NCBI RefSeq assembly: GCF_027595985.1
Contig: NC_073302.1
Coordinates: 10,170,966-10,234,965, forward strand
Direction: 5' to 3'
DNA length: 64,000 nucleotides
DNA from: Sorex araneus
Lineage: Eukaryota > Chordata > Mammalia > Eulipotyphla > Soricidae
This document shows, piece by piece, positions 54,755-64,000 of this stretch. Made by a program: the position numbers and the translations under genes. How positions within the stretch are numbered: position 1 is the stretch's first letter; each line of letters starts with the position of its first letter. The notes below the pieces were generated by a model, which was not told the DNA's origin, made no database searches, and worked only from the letters and a program-made list of their open reading frames with translations.

Positions 54755-55290
54755 TATTCTAATGAATCACAATGAGGTAAAGTTACAGACTTATACACTT
54801 CCATGGTTGTATTTCAGTCCTACAATGATCAAGTACCCAACCCTCCACCAGTGCCCATTCTCCACCACCAATGTTTTTAGTATCCCTACTGTCCTCCACA
54901 CCCCATTCCCCCCACCAGCCTCTGGCAAGCGCATTCCCTTTTACTCTCTCTCTCCTTTCAGTGTTACATATTTCAGTCAATGTACAAGTGGCCATCATGT
55001 TTGGTCTATAGTCTATTCTCAGCATGCATCTCTCATCCCCAATGAGCCTCCAAGCCTCATACACTTAGTGGTCCCTTCTCTATCCCAGCTAAGTTTTTCC
55101 CCAGCAAGTGAAGCCTGATTCCAAGCTGTGGAGCAAAGTTCCTGGCCCTTATCTCTGTTATCATTGATTGGGTGTTAGTCTCTCATTCCGTTATTTTATA
55201 TTCAATAAGTGAGTGCAGTTATTTTATGTCTATTCCTCTCATTCTAATTCATTTCACTTAGCATGATACTCGCCATGTTGATCCACTTGT
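54755..55290 (-). mobile_element. L1 3'UTR fragment upstream of receptor 3
   Basis: The reversed L1 tail runs from AATCACAATGAGGTAAAGTT to CATGTTGATCCACTTGTG. It is the counterpart of 30880-31430. Confidence 0.8.
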
Positions 55291-55514
55291 GTTAGAAACG
55301 ATGAAATCATAAAAACATTTTTGGAATTAGCAAAACCACCTTCTTCTTTTAAAATGAAATCTTACTATTGATATTAGAGTGTAATATACCACTGGAACCT
55401 GATGGTACAAACTGTGGTTCATGTAACCACATGTGATTAGTTAAAATTTAATATTCTCACATACAGTTGGCTTTAGTATGATGTTACACTACTCACTTTC
55501 CATACGTGATTTCC

Positions 55515-55533
55515 CTCTTTCTTTTATCTTCAG
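55515..55533 (+). promoter_or_regulatory. Probable splice acceptor before receptor 3 start
   Basis: CTCTTTCTTTTATCTTCAG ends in AG at 55532-55533, 16 bases before the ATG at 55550. It lies between an in-frame upstream ATG (55478) and the conserved start, which argues that the upstream ATG is intronic. Confidence 0.6.
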
Positions 55534-55549
55534 CAAAGACAAAAGCAGC

Positions 55550-56497
55550 ATGATGAGAGAAAACGAGACCAGAGTTTCTGAATTTCTTCTCCAGGGTCTC
55601 CCTATTCCACCAGAACGTCAGGATTTCTGCTTTATCCTCTTCCTGCTCATGTACCTGACCACAGTGTTGGGGAACCTGCTCATCATCCTGCTCATCCGCA
55701 TAGACATTCGCCTCCACACCCCCATGTACTTCTTCCTCAGTATCTTGGCCTTCACTGATGTGACGTTCTCATCTGTCACTGTCCCCAAAATGTTGATGGA
55801 CATGAGGACGAATCACAAATCTATCCCCTATGCAGGGTGCATTTCTCAGGTTTTTTTTTTAATATTCTTTGGCTGTACTGAAAACTTCCTTCTTACAGTG
55901 ATGGCATATGACAGGTATGTGGCCATCTGTCAGCCGCTCCACTACACCACCATCATGAGGCAGGAGCGATGCATTGCTCTAGCAGCAACATCCTCGATCC
56001 TCAGTTGCTTCCACTCTTTGTTGCACACCCTCCTTTTGGCCAGAGTTTCCTTTTGTGACAATATTACCATTCCCCACTTCTTCTGTGAACTCACTCCAGT
56101 CCTGGAGATCAGCTGTTCAGACATTTCACTCAATGAACTGGTCATTTTCATTGAGGGAGGAATTTCTTTTTATCTGCCATTCTTCAGTATCTTGGGCACT
56201 TACATCCGAATATGGGCCACTGTCCTGAAGAATCCCTCTGCTAAGAAATTCTTCAAAGTCCTTTCCACCTGTGGTTCCCATCTCCTTGTTGTGTCTTTAT
56301 TCTATGGAACCATTCTTAAAGTTTATTTTTTATCCTCTTCATCTTCCTCAAATAATCAAGATATAGTTGCTTCTGTGATGTACATGATAGTCACACCCAT
56401 GCTGAACCCATTTATCTACAGCTTGAGAAACAGAGATATAAAACAAGCTCTTAATTTGCTCGCTAGCAGAGTCAAGTTCTGTTGTCAAAAAACTTAA
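55550..56497 (+). CDS. Olfactory receptor, family 1 subfamily J-like (receptor 3)
   Basis: An intact 315-residue single-exon OR, about 89 percent identical to receptors 1 and 2 by hand count. Hallmarks are present: N5-E-T, PMYFFLS (58-64), C97, MAYDRYVAIC (118-127), C179, KVLSTCGSHL (236-245), PMLNPFIYSLRN (283-294). Residues 68-70 read FTD, the usual OR1 helix 2 form, whereas receptors 1 and 2 have FDD. Helix 4 has S149 instead of the near-invariant Trp (SSILS against SWILS), which may affect folding. ISLNELVIF (193-201) matches the OR1J form better than the NQQVMY of the other two, so receptor 3 looks closer to the ancestral sequence there. The frame is open 24 codons further upstream to an ATG at 55478. 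The start chosen here follows paralogy (MLREN/MMREN) and the acceptor site. Confidence 0.94.
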   Translation: MMRENETRVSEFLLQGLPIPPERQDFCFILFLLMYLTTVLGNLLIILLIRIDIRLHTPMYFFLSILAFTDVTFSSVTVPKMLMDMRTNHKSIPYAGCISQVFFLIFFGCTENFLLTVMAYDRYVAICQPLHYTTIMRQERCIALAATSSILSCFHSLLHTLLLARVSFCDNITIPHFFCELTPVLEISCSDISLNELVIFIEGGISFYLPFFSILGTYIRIWATVLKNPSAKKFFKVLSTCGSHLLVVSLFYGTILKVYFLSSSSSSNNQDIVASVMYMIVTPMLNPFIYSLRNRDIKQALNLLASRVKFCCQKT

Positions 56498-57348
56498 TGT
56501 GATTGTATTACCTGCTGTGCATTCAAATAATCAAGGAGACTATCATCCTAAAACATCTATTTTTGTGTTCTGTTGAAATTGTGTTCACATACATCTCTGA
56601 GATATAGACATATTCATTCCTACCACTACTAACATGTACCAGGTTTATTCCCCAGACTGACTTTCAGTGACTATACCAAGGAATTATTAGAAACTATGAT
56701 GCCTTATTTCAGCATGTTTAGAACATTGGATTTGGAATAGAGTAAAGATACCAAAGCTAGGATTAAAGAAGAAAAGTCCCCCAGGTCTACTACCTCTCCA
56801 AGAAATGCCACTCTTATTTTTTTCCTTTACATTGTAAGGATTCAGGAAATTATGCACCTATAGATTGTCAGAAAAAAATAATTGCTTATATAAATCAGAT
56901 TTTCCATTTAAATATTCTGAGCTTACCATTCAAAATTTTCCATTTAAATATTCTGAACATCCTATTCAAAATACTCTTGGATTTACTTACAAGTAAGGAA
57001 TCCTGCCAGTTCAATTAATTCTGTTATTTCTAATAAATTAATTATTTTTAAATGTTACAAATGTTTTAAATCTTGATACATTTGATAGTTACATTGGATA
57101 ACTACAATAGTCATGACATGGATATGTCTGAGTATGTGTGTGTGTAAGTTCAACATGATACACACCTTCAATATTTTCACTTTGATTGTATATTCATGTG
57201 ATTTATGATTACTGGTAGTGTGAAAATTCATGTGGGAGGAATAAAAAAACATATTTTCTGAGACTGAAAGGTTATATAACATATATTTGTGTAAAATTGC
57301 ATAATTTTTTTATATTTGTGTAAAATTTCACACCATCCCTTATATAAA
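56498..57348. other. Receptor 3 downstream flank, no gene
   Basis: This AT-rich sequence is paralogous to 41723-42540. I see no gene and no repeats beyond short AT runs. Confidence 0.6.
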
Positions 57349-57730
57349 ACTGTCACTGTTATCCCATTGTTCATTGATTTAGTCAAGAGAGCTCCAGTAA
57401 TATCTCCATTTGTCCCTGTCTTGAGGTAGTGTAGCTCGATCGCATATTGGGTGCTCTCTCATGGTCAGGGTATGGAAGACCGTCATTGTTACTATTTTTG
57501 CATATTAAGTACACCACAAGAAGATTGCCAGGCCCTGCCATGTGAGTGGGATACTCTCGGTAGCTTGCCCGGCTCTCTGAGAGGGTTGGAGTTTTTTGGG
57601 GTGGCCTCTAATCGCCTTACAGCTCTTCTCAGTCAAATTATAATATTTCCCTCTATAACTTGTTGCTTACTGTCTGAACCTCATCAAATACGTTGTGGTA
57701 GTTACAGAATGAGTATGAAGTGTCTTAAAA
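57349..57730 (-). mobile_element. RTE 5'-leader / 3'-end fusion (internally deleted RTE)
   Basis: Read in reverse, RTE leader sequence (GGCGATTAGAGGCCACCCC, then CTCTCAGAGAGCCGGGCAAG and GCAAGCTACCGAGAGTATCC) leads into RTE 3' sequence (ACAAATGGAGATATTACTGG ... CAATGGGATAACAGTGACAG). Unlike the mosaic SINEs it has no tRNA-like head, includes more leader and includes extra 3' coding sequence. It resembles a non-autonomous intermediate. Confidence 0.65.
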
Positions 57731-58194
57731 TGTGGCTTTCCTGACCACGTGGTCTAGGAATATGTTCACTCATATGTGAAGATTGTCCTAAGCATGTGGA
57801 AAGCGGCCGGACGTGTGGTGGCAGTTGGGTTGTTGAGGTCTGCTGCTGAGGCTGGGCCTCTTGGGGTGGGGAGGGGTCTCACTCATGCCTCACTGGGGTG
57901 CCCCTAGTGAAAATATCCTGGCACAGAATTGGTGGCATGGTTACGGGGGCCTCATTTTATGCTAAATTCTGAGAGAAGCAACCCTCAGTTCTGGACTGTG
58001 GCCAATGAGACTATCTGGTGCCAGCAGGAGGTGGCTTATGGATGTGATCCCTGGGTTGCCGGAGACTAGTAGAAGCAGGGAGAGGATCTCTGCTCCTGGG
58101 TCCCATTGAGCCCAGAGTTTAGGTCACAAAGTTCTGCATTACCTGGGTTCCGTAGGGCTTATTCATGCATGAGGTTCAGCCTGAGCGTGGAGAA
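57731..58194. other. Unassigned stretch
   Basis: This moderately GC-rich sequence (AAAGCGGCCGGACGTGTGGTG, GGGTCTCACTCATGCCTCAC) has no coding potential and no clear match elsewhere in the window. It could be an extended RTE leader or unrelated spacer. Confidence 0.4.
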
Positions 58195-59823
58195 AGTGTG
58201 AAAGAAGCTCATAGGAACAATAGACTTGTATAGTAAAGTCGCTGGTTATAAAACCAAAACACCAAAGTTTATGGCTTTCCTATGTACAAATAATGAGGGA
58301 AAAGAAAGCAGTATGAAAAAAGAAATCCTGTTCACATTCATGCCTCAGAAAATCAAGTACCTTGGAATCAGCTTAACTAAGCAGGTAAAGAACCTGTACA
58401 AAGAAAACTACAAATGATACTTCAAGAAATAAAAGAGGACACAAGGAAATGGAAAGATATGCCCTGCTCATGGATTGGGAGAATCAACATTGACAGAATG
58501 GCAATACTATCCAAAGCATTATACAGATTCAATGCGAGCCCTATTAGGATACCTATGACATTCTTTAAGGATATGGATCAAACACTCCTGAAATTCACAT
58601 GGAAAAGAAAACCCCCACTAATAGTTAAAGTAATTCTTGTGAAAAGAAGATGGGACGCATCATCTTCTCCAATCTCTAACTTAACAACAAAGCGGTAATA
58701 ATTAAAACAGCATCGTTTTGGAACAAAGGAAGAGCCGTAGACCAATGGAACAGGGTTGAATATCCTTACACACACCACCAAATACATGATCATCTAATCA
58801 TCTAATCGTTGATGAGGGGGCAAGGAAAGCCTCTTTAATAAATGTTGCGGACAAAACTGGACAGCTACATGTGAAAAATGGCTCAGAACTCGACCTAACA
58901 CCATGCACAAAATTCAGATCAAAATGGATTAAATACCTGAACATCAGACAGAATCCATCAGGTACACTGAAGACAAGGTCAGAAAAATCCTCAATGACAT
59001 TGATGCTAAAGGTATCTTCAAAGATGATACACCACTGAACAAGCAAGTTGAAACAGAGATGAACAATGGGAATGGCTTAAACTGAGAATCTTTGTACCTC
59101 AAAAGAAACAGTGACCGGAATACAAAAACAGTCTACAGAATGGGAAAGGATATTAACCGGAAAAACATTTGATATGTTTGATATCAAGGCTATACAAGGC
59201 AATAGTTGAATTCTACAAGAAGAAAGCATCCAGCCCCATCAGAAAATGGGGCGAGGAAATGAACAGAAACTTTCGCAAAGAAGAAATCTGAATGGCCAAA
59301 AGGCATATGAAAAAATGCTCTTCGTCACCAATCATCAGGGAGATGCAGATCAAAACAACAATGAGTTATCATCTCACACCACAGAGCCTGGCACACATCC
59401 AAAAGAACAAAAGTAACCGATGTTGACTTAGATGTGTGGAAAAAGGGACTCTCTCTCACTGCTGTCAGGAATGCCAACTGGTAAGCCCTTTTGGAAAACA
59501 GTATGGACGTTTCTCAAAAAATTAGATATCGAGTCCCATTTGAGTCATAAATACAACTTCTGGGAATATATCCTAGAGATGCAAAAAAGCATAGTAGACA
59601 TGATATTTGCACTTGTATGTTGATTGCAGCACAGTTTACAATAGACAGACTCTAGAAAAAAGCCAAGTGCCCGAGAACAGATGACTGGTTAAAGGAACTT
59701 TTGCACATCTACACAATGGAATACTATGCTGCTGTTAGAAAATATGAAGTCATAAAATTTGCATATAAGTGGATCAACATTAAGAGTATCATGCTAAGTT
59801 ATGTGAGTCAGAAATGGAGGGAC

Positions 59824-60088
59824 TTCATTTTTTTTGTTTGTTTTAAGCCTAGAACATAATTTTATTTTTTTATTTTTTTATTCTTTAATTAGTGAATCAC
59901 CATGAGGGTGCAGATACAGATTCACATATGTTAGAACTTGTTTTTGCCTCATTCAATGTTCACAAACACATTCCTCCACCAGTGCCCATTCTCCATCACC
60001 AAAAAACCCAGCATCCGTCCCCCCCATGCCATCTCCCCTCCACCTCACCCTGTCTCTGTGGCAGGGTACTCCCCTTTGATCTCTCTCT
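59824..60088 (-). mobile_element. L1 type I 3'UTR insertion
   Basis: A reversed L1 tail with T-rich start is flanked by exact 15-bp duplications CAGAAATGGAGGGAC (59809-59823 and 60089-60103). Confidence 0.9.
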
Positions 60089-60103
60089 CAGAAATGGAGG
60101 GAC

Positions 60104-60197
60104 ATTAAAAGAGAAAAAAAGAAAAAAAAGAAAGTTGGAGAGCCAAAAATAGGATAGTTAATAAATAGTAAGATACATTGAGTTATTATGAAAAAAA
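60104..60197 (+). mobile_element. 94-bp A-tailed insertion at the same target
   Basis: An A-rich 94-bp sequence ending GAAAAAAAAG lies between the second and a third copy of the target sequence (AGAAATGGAGGGAC at 60198-60211). I do not recognise its source. Confidence 0.6.
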
Positions 60198-60710
60198 AGA
60201 AATGGAGGGACAGACATAGAAGGATTGAACTCATTTGTGGAATATAAAATAACATAAAGGGAGACTAACACCCAAGGACAGTAGAGATAAGGACCAGGAG
60301 GAATGCTCCACAGTTTGGAAGCCACCCTCACAGGTCGTGGGAAAAGACAGTTCAGATAGAGAGGGAACCACCAAGTAAAGGATGCTTGGAAGGTCCGCTC
60401 AGGATGGGAGATGTGTGCTGAAAGTAGACTATAGTCTGAACGTGATGGTCACTTAATACCTGTATAGTTAACTACAACACCCAAAAAGCGACAGAGAAAA
60501 GGGGGATGTACCTGCCATAGATACGGGGGGAGTGGTGGATAGGGTGGGGGTAGGGGGAGGGATACTGAGAACATTGGTGGTGGAGATTTGGCACGGGAGG
60601 AGGGATGGGTTCTCGATCATTGTATGAATGAAAATTAAGCACAAAAGTTTGTAAGTCTATAACTGTACCTCACGATTATTCATTTATAAATAAATAAATT
60701 AATAAATAAG

Positions 60711-63700
60711 ACAATCTCTGGCACTTTAGGGAGGGCACCAAACCCAAACGCCCCACCCTACTCAAGCCAGATAAATAGTCACCGGCCAACCCACACTACC
60801 TCCACTACCCAGCCACCGGCACACTCCAGGACGCTCTCCTGACCACGCAGGCACTTCATAATACCCATTATTCCCGCACCATATTTGGTGGGGTTCAAAT
60901 ATGTTGTGAACCATTATAACACCTCTAAGGGCTATTGGAGGTGACCCTAAAAGCCTCCATCCCACTCGGAGAGCACAGCAAGCTACTTAGAGTATCCCAC
61001 ACACATGGCAGAGCCTAGCAAGCTACCCATGGAGTATTTGATCTGGCAACAATAGTAACAACAATCAGCTTCATTCACTTGACACAGAAAGAGCCCCCAG
61101 TATGGCAGCGTTAAGAAAGATGAGCAAGGAGAGGCTGAAAAAATCTCATGGAAGAACTAGACTGCCAAAACAAAGAAAGATTAAAATGATTGTCTGTACT
61201 TTCAATGCACATAAGCTGGCATCAGAAGCATCCATCGAGGACCTAATGGTACAAGCACAGAAGATCAAGTATCATTGGTTTGACCGAACCGAGAAGACAT
61301 CAGTCACATCATGCCATTTTTGACACTGGAAAAGAATTGGTCCTTGGAACATGGGACAACAGAGGCATCGGTGATGTCGGTGTCCTTGTCAACATGAACT
61401 TGGCCATGAACATTGATTCATTCGAATACCTAACATCCCGAATCGGATGATTACAGTTGAATAGATGTGGCCCACTGCCTGCAGTTTCTATCTTTGTCGT
61501 CTACACACCAACATCCAACTATGATGAAGAAGAAATTGAGAGGTTCCACATGGAACTGGAGAAGTTCTAAAAAGAAGACCACACCTTCTGCAAGGTCATT
61601 TTTGCTGATTTTAATGCCAAGATAGGTCCGATAAGGTCGCGCAAAGAACTCCTCATTGGGACCAATGTCCTAGAATGGAGCGATCAGGGTGAAAGACTAT
61701 CTGAATTTATCATGTCGACCAAGACCATCCAGGGTAACTCACTGCTCCAGAAGGCCAAATCTAAATGCTCGACATGAGAGTCTCCTAATGGACAGTTCCA
61801 CAATGTAATTGACCACATCATATTCAATCGAAGGTTTTGCCTGACCAATGTCGCTGTTGTCCCAAATTCCAAACGGGATCGGACCACCATCTCCTTTATG
61901 CAAAATTCTACTTCATAGATCAGGAAGAAAGGTCTGCAAAATTTAAGTCTAAGAAGGCAACTCTGAGAATGACCACCCACTGGGATCTCTTTGGCACTAC
62001 AGTAGCAACATGGGAAGATGCCGTCATTGACAACATCAAGGAGGAATACAAAAAACTGGCTCAGCACCTCATGTCTGTGCGAAGAATGCCGAGATTGAGA
62101 AAGCCACAAACAGACACCTGTCTTCGGAAACTCTCAAGCTCATTTGTGAACGTGGTTTGGTGAGAGTCTCAGGCAACCACAAGCTAACATCCACGCTTGC
62201 AAAGCTGTGCAGAGATGCAATAAAGGAAGACCTCAAAGAGAGAACAGCAGTGTTGAAGTTTCGGCAGACACCGGAAAAAGTATTCGCAAAGCTCGCCTGT
62301 ACTTAGCCAACTATAGGACCAAGATGACTGCCCTCTGAAGTCCTGATGGATCTATCACATCTTCCAGAATGGCAATGGAGAGGATTATTCACAACTTCTA
62401 CTCGGATATATTTGACAGTTCTGTTTACCTGCCCAAACACCAAAATCCACAGGATGGATATGTCATTCCCAATATCCTCCCTTTGGAAATCCAACACCAT
62501 TTCATTGGTAAAAACGCATACAGCACCTGGTCCGGACAAGGTCAGACCCAAACACCTGATGAATCTGCCACCAGTACTCAACAATACACTTGCTCGGTCC
62601 TTCACACACTACCTGTCTGAATGCAGGTTCCATCTCAGTGGAAAAACCAGTAGGACTGTTCTGTTGTACAAGATGGTAGACATTCACGACATCAGCAACT
62701 AAGGCCAATCTGCCTGCTGTCTCTCTTCTACAAGTTGTTCACTCATGTCATCCTGAATAGTATAGGTAGAACACTAGATGAAGGACAACCATGCAAGCAT
62801 GCCAGGTTCCAAATGGAATCAGCACGATCCACCATATACACATGTTGGCCAAACTCATTGAAGTTTCCCGAGAGTTCAAGATGCTGCTAATGTTCATCGA
62901 CTTAAAAAAGGCCTTCAATTCTGTTGAGACTGAAGCAGTCATCGAAGCCCTAGCCATACAGGGTGTTCAAACTCAGTACATCAAAATCCTCAAAGAGCTG
63001 TATTGCAGATCCACCACCAGGATCTCATAATTCTACAAGGAAGTGATCATTGATGTAAGAGAGGGGTGCGGCAGGTTGATACCATTTCAATGAAACTCTT
63101 CAGTGCCACCTTCATGCAACGACTGGAATGGGAAGGAATGGAAGTGAAGATAGACGGTTGGCAACTATACAACCTCTGCTTCGTTAATGACATTGTTCTC
63201 CTAATGCCAAACATTAGCAAGTGGCAACAAGACTATGCTCATGAAAAAAGAACTATTCCTTGAAGCTCCATTTGCTCTCAATGGAATGAACATCTTTGAA
63301 TGCAGCAGCTATGTGTACCTGGGTTGAGAGATCAACATGAGGACAATTTTGGCGCCAGAACTGCACAGGAGGAAGAGAGCAGTATGGAATACATGCAAGA
63401 ACATTGAAGAAGTGGTTAAGAGGGTGATTAACCTTCGACTCCAGGCACGTCTTTTCTATTCCACCATTCTTCCTGCACTAAAATACACCCCAAATACATG
63501 GGCCCTGTGCAACCAGGATGAGAACGCTATTTGGGTATCCCAAAGAGGAATCGAAAGAGCTATGCTAGGAATATCATATCTCACTCAAGTAAGAGAAGGA
63601 ATATGGAGTTCTGACCTCCGTGGAGAGTCAAGAATCAGGGATGCTGCGATTCAGAGACAATCGCTGCACTAGAGCTGTTCCCGACTGGATTCCTCAGGAA

Positions 63701-63897
63701 GTCAGAAGACCGCGTGGCCACCACCAACTAGATGGTCAAAGTTCTTCGTCAAATCCCTGAATGAATGGTTTCTGGATCTTCCTGTTCCTGGAGCAAGCAG
63801 ATATCACTGGGCGGCACTAGCACGCAACAGGAACAAATGGACATGTTACTGGCGTCTACTTGAGCAAATAGAAGATCAACGGATGTGATAAAGTGAT
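60711..63897 (+). mobile_element. RTE-clade LINE, essentially full length
   Basis: A 3187-bp insertion in the A-rich tail of L1h is flanked by AATAAATAAG (60701-60710 and 63898-63907; low complexity, so weaker than a normal duplication). It has a leader of about 390 bases (60711-61101), one long decayed polyprotein frame (61102 to about 63889) and a short GTGATAAAGTGAT tail, with no poly-A. A length near 3.2 kb and a repeat tail are typical of RTE elements. The leader segment 60950-61060 and the 3' end 63840-63895 are the two pieces found in the mosaic SINE. Confidence 0.85.
61102..63889 (+). pseudogene. RTE polyprotein (endonuclease + reverse transcriptase), broken
   Basis: Ordered pieces: N-terminus 61102-61323 (MAALRKMSKERLKKSHGRTR); endonuclease about 61380-61900 (FNAKIGP block near 61610); linker 61837-62163; reverse transcriptase 62346-63263, including TAPGPDKVRPKHL (about 62519-62560), motif A FIDLKKAFNSVETEAV (62896-62945) and a motif C reading FVND (63180-63191) where FADD is expected; C-terminus 63337-63672 (YSTILPALKYTP, ISYLTQVREGIWSSDL) and 63670-63889 (TRAVPDWIPQE, TRWSKFFVKSL, ending near WRLLEQIEDQRM). 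The loss of one motif C aspartate and many frame breaks make it inactive. Confidence 0.8.
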
Positions 63898-63907
63898 AAT
63901 AAATAAG

Positions 63908-64000
63908 AAATTTGTTACTTCCCTAGGAAAACAAGTATTTTGAAATTTTTAATTTTGAAAACTATGAACTAAATCTTCCTTTTTCTTGGTGACACTTATT
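63908..64000. repeat. Start of the next module spacer
   Basis: CTTCCCTAGGAAAACAAGTA and TTTCTTGGTGACAC match the starts of the spacers at 9340 and 47780. The module therefore continues beyond the window. Confidence 0.8.

Larger units (their letters stand above)
58195..60710 (+). mobile_element. L1h: plus-strand L1 3' half, paralogue of L1a
   Basis: ORF2 starts in the reverse-transcriptase C-half (58226-58417, then 58414-58698) and continues decayed through the C-terminus (about 59400-59760) to the 3'UTR. It ends TTATAAATAAATAAATTAAT about 60700. Two insertions interrupt it at 59824-60088 and 60104-60197. The full-length RTE sits in its A-rich tail, and the module spacer resumes beyond it. 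Confidence 0.8.

Noticed and set aside
55478-55549. In-frame upstream ATG that would extend receptor 3 by 24 residues
   Set aside because: The extension crosses a good splice acceptor (AG at 55532-55533), and the matching region in receptors 1 and 2 lacks this frame. The conserved MxRENETRV start is the usual OR N-terminus.
60701-60710. AATAAATAAG as strong proof of the RTE target-site duplication
   Set aside because: The site is an A-rich L1 tail, so a 10-base match is partly expected. I keep it only as supporting evidence, together with the intact element ends.

Overview
This is mammalian DNA, and the best fit is a shrew of the genus Sorex. I infer this from abundant copies of a SINE with a tRNA-like head that I recall as typical of Sorex (SOR-type), from a lineage-specific L1 family, and from an RTE-type LINE that I remember being reported in the common shrew. 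No bacterial, plasmid or CRISPR features are present.

The only intact protein genes are three intronless olfactory receptor (OR) coding regions, all on the + strand: 31683-32630, 40775-41722 and 55550-56497. All are 315 residues and OR family 1, subfamily J-like. Receptors 1 and 2 differ at 12 residues; receptor 3 differs from receptor 2 at about 33. Each has a pyrimidine-rich splice acceptor just upstream of its ATG.

The window is a stack of related modules: OR gene, downstream AT-rich flank, minus-strand RTE copy, plus-strand L1, unique spacer, RTE remnant, minus-strand L1, upstream spacer, next OR gene. Positions 1-10468 look like the tail of a module whose OR gene lies left of the window, and 63908-64000 begins another. 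Receptors 1 and 2 sit in a clean head-to-tail duplication (24444-33183 and 33184-about 42275) whose junction falls inside an L1.

Over half of the window is retrotransposon. 10469-26484 is a nest of minus-strand L1s. The RTE appears as a full-length copy (60711-63897), a copy with a twin-priming-like 5' inversion (11546-13058) and many fragments. A SINE family in the window is built from a tRNA-like head plus the 5' leader and the 3' end of this same RTE. A second SINE with the same head ends in poly-A, which suggests L1 mobilisation. A 2.75-kb composite retroposon with a perfect 16-bp target-site duplication (49480-52226) seems to carry about 1.5 kb of 3'-transduced genomic DNA.

All L1 and RTE reading frames have stops, frameshifts or deletions, so none appears active. 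Coordinates of repeat edges are by eye, usually good to about 5-20 bases, except where a target-site duplication fixes them.
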